A stretch of DNA of 64,000 nucleotides from Stenotrophomonas maltophilia. GTDB lineage: Bacteria; Pseudomonadota; Gammaproteobacteria; Xanthomonadales; Xanthomonadaceae. Each line of letters begins with the position of its first letter. Positions within the stretch are counted from its first letter, which is position 1. Positions 59,467 to 64,000 of the stretch are shown here, piece after piece. Below the pieces are notes generated by a model. That model was not told the origin of the DNA, did no database searches, and saw only the letters and a program-made list of their open reading frames with translations. The position numbers and the translations under genes are program-made. The DNA is taken from NCBI RefSeq assembly GCF_013464485.1, contig NZ_RAUX01000019.1, positions 9,233 to 73,232 of the forward strand, given 5' to 3'.

Positions 59467-60059
59467 TGATGAAGACGACCATTCTGTTGAGCACCCTCGC
59501 CCTCGCAGCGATGACTACGCCCACCTGGGCCCAGAGTTCAGGCCAGACGCCGCCTGACAAGACACTGTCGACCGTGGATGCCCAGGCGTTGAAGGCCGCG
59601 GCCACGGGTCGTTCATTCGATGTGGGCGGATCCCGCTTCCAGCTGGCGCCGTCGGCAACCGTACAACAGGCCAGCGGTGGTCAATTCAAGATCACCCAGG
59701 GCACCGAAGCCGGCGCACCCGCAGCGGGCACCCGCAGCAAGCGGTCCACGGATGCATCTACTGGTGTGGCGGCACACGCGGATGCCGGTGCCAGCAAGTT
59801 TGCGGCCGCTGTCTCCAACGATGGCGCACCGGTAGTGGCGACCTCGCGGGTCAAGGTGTTCTTCACCGATGCGGCCTCGGCCCAGCGTGCAGCCTCCGCC
59901 ACCGGCGGCACCGTGGTGAAGGTGTCCAAAGCCTCCGGCCGCGCGATCGTCGAGTACCCCTCGGTGAACGCGGCGCTGGATGCCACCACCAAGCTGCTGT
60001 CGACCGCCGGTATCAGGGCGGCTGAGCCGGACGTGGTGCAGTGGGAAGAAGCCAAGTAA
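59466..60059 (+). CDS. Secreted prodomain-like protein, probable partner of the protease
   Basis: A 197-residue exported protein (signal MMKTTILLSTLALAAMTTPT, cleaved near TWAQ). A low-complexity middle is followed by a C-terminal 75-residue part: SRVKVFFTDAASAQRAAS, KASGRAIVEYPSVNAALDAT, then TAGIRAAEPDVVQWEE. That strand-helix-strand-helix-strand order, ending in an 'EPDVV' block, is like subtilase prodomains (I9/fervidolysin type). The ATG overlaps the protease stop (TGATG). In Aeromonas sobria the kexin-like ASP protease needs the adjacent ORF2 chaperone; this pair may work the same way. Sequence relation to ORF2 was not tested. Confidence 0.6.
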   Translation: MMKTTILLSTLALAAMTTPTWAQSSGQTPPDKTLSTVDAQALKAAATGRSFDVGGSRFQLAPSATVQQASGGQFKITQGTEAGAPAAGTRSKRSTDASTGVAAHADAGASKFAAAVSNDGAPVVATSRVKVFFTDAASAQRAASATGGTVVKVSKASGRAIVEYPSVNAALDATTKLLSTAGIRAAEPDVVQWEEAK

Positions 60060-60119
60060 GGCGTTGAGTGGTGCCCCCGGCCGGTTGGCTCTCCTGGCCG
60101 GCCGGGGGATTGAGGGATA

Positions 60120-60292
60120 TGCCGACCAACGGTCGGCACCCACCGGATCCACGCATCGTGTGTCGACCAAGGTCGACACCTACCGGGGCGGCGAGCATAT
60201 AGAGCCGGGCATGGGCTCGGCTCTACAGCTGTGCCAACCAAGGTTGGCACCTACCAAGAGCGGATCCAGGTGTGCCGACCAACGGTCGGCAC
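60120..60292. repeat. Cluster of five REP-like palindromes
   Basis: In order: GCCGACC..GGTCGGC (from 60120), GTGTCGACCAAGGTCGACAC (60160-60179), AGAGCCGGGCAT-type (60201-60224), GTGCCAACCAAGGTTGGCAC (60231-60250) and GTGCCGACC..GGTCGGCAC (60272-60292). They fill the gap between two convergent genes and show at least three sequence subfamilies. Confidence 0.85.
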
Positions 60293-60312
60293 CCACCGCG
60301 GTAGAGGTGGCG

Positions 60313-61014
60313 TCAGCGGGCGGCGAGCGTGTCGCTGTGCTTGAGGTGGCAGCTGGCCAGTGCGTCGTTGCCCGCAGCCGGATGGGCCGGCTCCAGCAGC
60401 AGGCGCTGCACGTCGGAGAACAGCTTGTCCACCGGCATGCCATAGGGCGCGAACAGGCGCAGGCGGCCCTGGCGGTCGAACACATAGCCACCGGCAATGT
60501 GGCTCATCGTGTACGTATCCGGTACCTGGCCGGGCTCTTTCTCGTAGAACGCCTTGAAGTCACTGGCCATCGTGGCCAGCTGTGCTTCGTTGCCGACCAG
60601 AGCAATCGCCTTGGGGTCGAAGGCTTCCACATAGGTGCGCGCCACCTCCGGCGTATCACGCGCCGGGTCTACGCTGACGAACACCACCTGCAGCTGGTCG
60701 GCATCCTTGCCCATCAGGTGCTTCACCTGGCTCAGCTCGACCATGGTGGTCGGGCACACGTCCGGGCAGCTGGTGAAGCCGAAGAACAGATAGGTCACCT
60801 GGCCCTGCAGGTCCTTCGGGCCACGCACGGTGCCGTGGCTGTCGGGCATCGACCACTGCTGGCCAAGCGCTTCGCAGGCGATGTCCTTGGAATAGAAGTC
60901 CATGCGCGACTGCGCGCTGCAGCCGGCCAGCAGGCCGACAGCCAGGCCGGCCAGCAGCGGCAGGCGGAATCGGGGAGAGAACAACGAACGGACAACAGCA
61001 GCAGGACGCTTCAC
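60313..61014 (-). CDS. SCO1/SenC copper-binding protein
   Basis: A 233-residue membrane-tethered thioredoxin-fold copper protein that assists oxidase metallation or redox control. The lipobox region is GLAVGLLAGCSAQ. Copper ligands lie in FTSCPDVCPTT and the later TMSHIAGGYV His; VFVSVDPARDTPEVARTYVEAF is the Sco pattern. The start is set at a GTG (61012-61014) with GGTGG before it; an upstream TTG at 61026 lacks such a site. It follows cyoB-C-D on the same strand after about 115 bp and may be part of the operon, although bo3 quinol oxidase has no CuA. Confidence 0.9.
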   Translation of the reverse strand: MKRPAAVVRSLFSPRFRLPLLAGLAVGLLAGCSAQSRMDFYSKDIACEALGQQWSMPDSHGTVRGPKDLQGQVTYLFFGFTSCPDVCPTTMVELSQVKHLMGKDADQLQVVFVSVDPARDTPEVARTYVEAFDPKAIALVGNEAQLATMASDFKAFYEKEPGQVPDTYTMSHIAGGYVFDRQGRLRLFAPYGMPVDKLFSDVQRLLLEPAHPAAGNDALASCHLKHSDTLAAR

Positions 61015-61128
61015 GGGTACCACCAACGCAGATGCGGGCGGGGTCTCGGTCAGGCCTGCCCTTGTGGGGAAAAGAGGGCCGCGGTGCCGGGGTGATCGTG
61101 CGGTCCATGCCGATCACCCCGGCCACGG

Positions 61129-61461
61129 TCAGTTGATCATCATGTGGTAGTGCATGCTCCAGATGATCCACACCGACAGCGCGACGATGATGAACAGGAT
61201 CACCAGGGTGAACACGAAGCTGGCCAGGTTCCAGCCACCTTCGGACTTGCGGTCCATGTGCAGGAAATAGACCAGCTGCACCAGGATCTGCGCCACCGCG
61301 AAGCCGACCAGCAGGAACAGCGTGAGCGGCCGCGACAGCACCGGGTTCATCACCAGCGCGAACGGCACCACGGTCAGCAGCGCGCACAGCACGAAGCCGA
61401 TCAGGTAGGACTTGGTGGAGCCGTGCGCATTGCCGGCGCGCGAGGTTTCGACGTGGGCCAT
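61129..61461 (-). CDS. cyoD: Cytochrome bo3 quinol oxidase subunit IV
   Basis: A 110-residue membrane protein with three TM segments (YLIGFVLCALLTVVPFALVM, LFLLVGFAVAQILVQLVYFL, FVFTLVILFIIVALSVWIIW) and HMDRK after the second, the CyoD/COX4-like pattern. It helps assemble the CyoB metal centres. The start at 61461 lies 1 bp after the cyoC stop, so it is the third gene in the cyoBCD order. Confidence 0.94.
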   Translation of the reverse strand: MAHVETSRAGNAHGSTKSYLIGFVLCALLTVVPFALVMNPVLSRPLTLFLLVGFAVAQILVQLVYFLHMDRKSEGGWNLASFVFTLVILFIIVALSVWIIWSMHYHMMIN

Positions 61462-61462
61462 G

Positions 61463-62098
61463 TCAGAAGGCTCCGATCAGGTAGACAAAGGTGAAGACGC
61501 AGATCCACACCAGGTCCAGGAAGTGCCAGAACAGGCTCAGGCACGACACGCGGGTGATGTTGGTCGGTGTCAGGCCACGGCGGTAGACCTGGTGCATCAC
61601 CACGGCCATCCAGATCAGGCCACTGGCGACGTGCAGGCCGTGGGTGGCGACCAGCGCGAAGAACGCCGACAGGTAGGCACTGGTGCTGGGGCCCGCACCT
61701 TCGTGGATCAGGTGCGAGAACTCGTAGATCTCCATGCCGATGAACGAGGCACCGAGCACGAAGGTCACGCCCAGCCAGCGCAGCACCGCCGAGGCATCGT
61801 GACGATGCATCGCCAGCACGGCCTGGCCGTAGGTGATGCTGGACACAAGCAGCAGGAAGGTCTCGGCCATCACGAACGGCAGCGAGAACAGATCCTTGCC
61901 GGTGGGGCCGCCAGCGTATGCGGTGCTGAGCACCGCATACGAGGCGAACAGCGAACCGAACAGCACCAGGTCGGACATGAGGTAGACCCACATGCCGAAC
62001 ACCTTCATGCCGCCCTGCTCGTGGCTGTGGTCGTGTTCGTGGTGGTCCTCGTGCGCCTGTGTATCGGTGGCCAGCTCCGGGCGGGTCAACAGGTTCAT
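61463..62098 (-). CDS. cyoC: Cytochrome bo3 quinol oxidase subunit III
   Basis: A 211-residue five-TM COX3-like subunit. After a His-rich N-terminus ([14 protein letters not shown]) come [54 protein letters not shown] and [20 protein letters not shown]. The ATG at 62098 overlaps the cyoB stop by 4 nt (ATGA). The upstream-open frame to 62269 lies inside cyoB and is not used. Confidence 0.95.
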   Translation of the reverse strand: MNLLTRPELATDTQAHEDHHEHDHSHEQGGMKVFGMWVYLMSDLVLFGSLFASYAVLSTAYAGGPTGKDLFSLPFVMAETFLLLVSSITYGQAVLAMHRHDASAVLRWLGVTFVLGASFIGMEIYEFSHLIHEGAGPSTSAYLSAFFALVATHGLHVASGLIWMAVVMHQVYRRGLTPTNITRVSCLSLFWHFLDLVWICVFTFVYLIGAF

Positions 62099-64000
62099 GC
62101 GCGTACCTCCTTCAGCTTGGCAAGGTTGGCCGCTTCGGTGCGCGCCACCTCTTCGGAACTGACGTAGTAGTCCACGTCCTCGTCGTAGGACCGCACGATC
62201 AGGGTCACGATCATCGCGATGAAGCTGGCCGCGGCCATCCACCAGATGTGCCAGACCAGGGCGAAGCACAGCACCAGGATCCAGATGTTGAGGATCAGCG
62301 GCACGCCGGTGTTCTTCGGCATGTGGATCGGTGCGTACTTCTTCGGCGGCGGCGGCAGGCCACGCTTCTTCGCTTCGTGGAAGGCGTCCAGCTCATCGGC
62401 CCTGGGCACCACGGCGAAGTTGTAGAACGGCGGCGGCGACGGCGTGGCCCATTCCAGCGTGCGCGCGTTCCAGGGGTCGCCGGTCAGGTCCAGGTTGCGC
62501 TTGCGGTCGCGTACGCTCACGTAGATCTGCACCAGCATCAGGATGATGCCCGCGAACACGAACAGCGCACCGATGAAGGCGGCGATCAGGTACGGCGTCC
62601 ACGCCGGGTTGTCGTACTGGTTCATGCGGCGGGTCATGCCCATGAAGCCGAGCATGTACAGCGGCATGAAGGCCAGGTAGAAGCCGATCACCCAGCAGGC
62701 GAAGGACCACTTGCCCAGGCGCTCGTTGAGGGTGAAGCCGAACACCTTCGGGAACCAGTAGGCAAAGCCGGCCAGGTAGCCGAACAGCGCGCCGCCGATG
62801 ATGGTGTTGTGGAAGTGCGCGACCAGGAACAGGCTGTTGTGCAGCAGGAAGTCCGCGCCCGGGATGGCCAGCAGCACGCCGGTCATGCCACCGATGGTGA
62901 AGGTGACCAGGAAGGCGATGGTCCACAGCATCGGCACGCTGAACTCCACGCGGCCGCCATACATGGTGAACAGCCAGGTGAAGATCTTCACGCCGGTGGG
63001 AATGGCGATGATCATCGTCATGATGCCGAAGAAGGCATTGACGCTGGCACCAGAGCCCATGGTGAAGAAGTGGTGCAGCCAGACGATGAACGACAGGATG
63101 CCGATCGCCAGCGTGGCGCCCACCATCGACTTGTAGCCGAACAGCTTCTTGCGCGCGAACGTGGCGGTCACTTCGGAGAAGATGCCGAACGCCGGCAGCA
63201 CCAGAATGTACACCTCCGGATGGCCCCAGGCCCACACCAGGTTCACGTACATCATCGGGTTGCCACCCAATGTGTTGGTGTAGAAGTTGAAGTCCAGGTA
63301 GCGGTCCAGAGTGAGCGCACCCAGCGCCACGGTCAGGATCGGGAAGGCAGCGATGATGATCACGCTGGTGACCAGCACGGTCCAGGTGAACACCGGCATC
63401 TTCATCAGGGTCATGCCCGGCGCACGCATGCGCAGGATGGTGATGAACAGGTTGACGCCGGTCAGCAACGTACCGATACCGGAGGCCTGCAAGGCCCAGA
63501 TGTAGTAGTCCACACCTACGCCTGGGCTGAACTCGATGCCCGACAGCGGCGGATACGCGACCCAGCCGGTCATGGCGAATTCGCCAACGCCCAGCGAGAT
63601 CATCATCAGCGCTGCGCCGACCACGAAGATCCAGAAGCTGAAGGCGTTGAGGAACGGGAACGCCATGTCGCGCGCACCAATCTGCAGCGGCACGATGATG
63701 TTCATCAGGCCGACCACGAACGGGGTGGCCACGAAGAAGATCATGATCACGCCGTGCGCGGTGAAGATCTGGTCGTAGTGCTCGGGCGGCAGGAAGCCGT
63801 CACTGCCTGGCCCGGCTGCGGCCAGCTGCGCGCGCATCATCAGCGCATCGGCGAAGCCGCGCACCAGCATGACCAGCGCCACCACCACGTACATGATGCC
63901 GATCTTCTTGTGGTCCACGGTGGTGAACCAGTCGCGCCACAGCGGGCCCCACAGCTTGAAGTACGTCACCGCGCCAAGCAGCGCGAGGCCGCCCAGCACC
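62095..64000 (-). CDS. cyoB: Cytochrome bo3 quinol oxidase subunit I, 5' end beyond window
   Basis: The catalytic heme-copper subunit that oxidises ubiquinol, reduces O2 to water and pumps protons. More than 630 residues are in the window; the first about 30 lie past position 64000. Visible are [33 protein letters not shown] (heme ligand His), [17 protein letters not shown] (CuB His and cross-linked Tyr), the HH pair in [12 protein letters not shown], and [11 protein letters not shown] (heme ligands). The order cyoB-cyoC-cyoD is standard; cyoA should lie just outside the window. The C-terminal tail is charged ([13 protein letters not shown]). Confidence 0.95.
   Translation of the reverse strand, partial: VLGGLALLGAVTYFKLWGPLWRDWFTTVDHKKIGIMYVVVALVMLVRGFADALMMRAQLAAAGPGSDGFLPPEHYDQIFTAHGVIMIFFVATPFVVGLMNIIVPLQIGARDMAFPFLNAFSFWIFVVGAALMMISLGVGEFAMTGWVAYPPLSGIEFSPGVGVDYYIWALQASGIGTLLTGVNLFITILRMRAPGMTLMKMPVFTWTVLVTSVIIIAAFPILTVALGALTLDRYLDFNFYTNTLGGNPMMYVNLVWAWGHPEVYILVLPAFGIFSEVTATFARKKLFGYKSMVGATLAIGILSFIVWLHHFFTMGSGASVNAFFGIMTMIIAIPTGVKIFTWLFTMYGGRVEFSVPMLWTIAFLVTFTIGGMTGVLLAIPGADFLLHNSLFLVAHFHNTIIGGALFGYLAGFAYWFPKVFGFTLNERLGKWSFACWVIGFYLAFMPLYMLGFMGMTRRMNQYDNPAWTPYLIAAFIGALFVFAGIILMLVQIYVSVRDRKRNLDLTGDPWNARTLEWATPSPPPFYNFAVVPRADELDAFHEAKKRGLPPPPKKYAPIHMPKNTGVPLILNIWILVLCFALVWHIWWMAAASFIAMIVTLIVRSYDEDVDYYVSSEEVARTEAANLAKLKEVRA

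Overview
The window is high-GC chromosomal DNA from a gammaproteobacterium of the Xanthomonadaceae, most likely Stenotrophomonas. The evidence is the gene set (speA/speE, LpxO-type hydroxylase, glnK-ubiK, cyo oxidase, kexin-like subtilase) and many paired GTAG-type palindromic repeats (SMAG/REP-like) at convergent gene ends. The identification comes from reading the sequence; no database search was run.

Layout. Positions 1-6000 are core genome: arginine decarboxylase and spermidine synthase (divergent), a lipid A hydroxylase, a small kinase, a P-II protein and UbiK. Positions 6000-12800 are a patchwork of accessory genes (Arr rifampin ADP-ribosyltransferase, RidA, an unknown three-gene operon, a DUF998 membrane protein, small unknowns). 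They separate ubiK from comM, which are neighbours in many relatives. Positions 12809-49451 are comM, split in two by a 35,138-bp Tn7-like transposon (13653-48790) with exact ends TGTCA...TGACA and a perfect 5-bp target duplication AGGCA; removing it restores a 499-codon comM. Positions 49452-64000 are core genome again: a 33-bp tandem repeat, a TonB receptor, a Cof-type HAD phosphatase, ExoD, a sorbosone-type dehydrogenase with a membrane partner, a secreted subtilase with a possible separately encoded prodomain/chaperone, a SCO copper protein and the cytochrome bo3 genes cyoB-C-D.

The transposon has its transposition operon at the right end (tnsA-tnsB-tnsC-tniQ plus a zinc-ribbon gene, the same order as the tniCABDE genes of AbaR/Tn6022 elements that also use comM), and a possible TnsE-like gene further in. 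The main cargo (15.1-27.8 kb) looks like a 7-deazaguanine DNA-modification and restriction locus: a UvrD-type helicase and an Fe-S Cas4/AddB-like nuclease; then a tightly overlapping operon of a PCSxxK-motif protein, a DGQHR/DndB-like protein, a DpdA-type transglycosylase, a second DGQHR protein, and QueE, QueD and QueC to make preQ0; then, convergent to it, a third DGQHR protein coupled to an HNH endonuclease. The two DGQHR genes flanking dpdA, the helicase-nuclease pair and the DGQHR-HNH pair make it different from the described Salmonella dpd cluster.

Other cargo (28-42 kb) includes an ImmA/IrrE protease coupled to a divergent class III nucleotide cyclase beside a two-TM protein (a possible cyclic-nucleotide defence module), a hidden 59-residue membrane peptide whose start codon lies in a perfect palindrome, a YaaW-family protein, an orphan MbcA/ParS/Xre antitoxin, a frameshifted VOC gene and a decayed IS3-family element inserted into another IS fragment.
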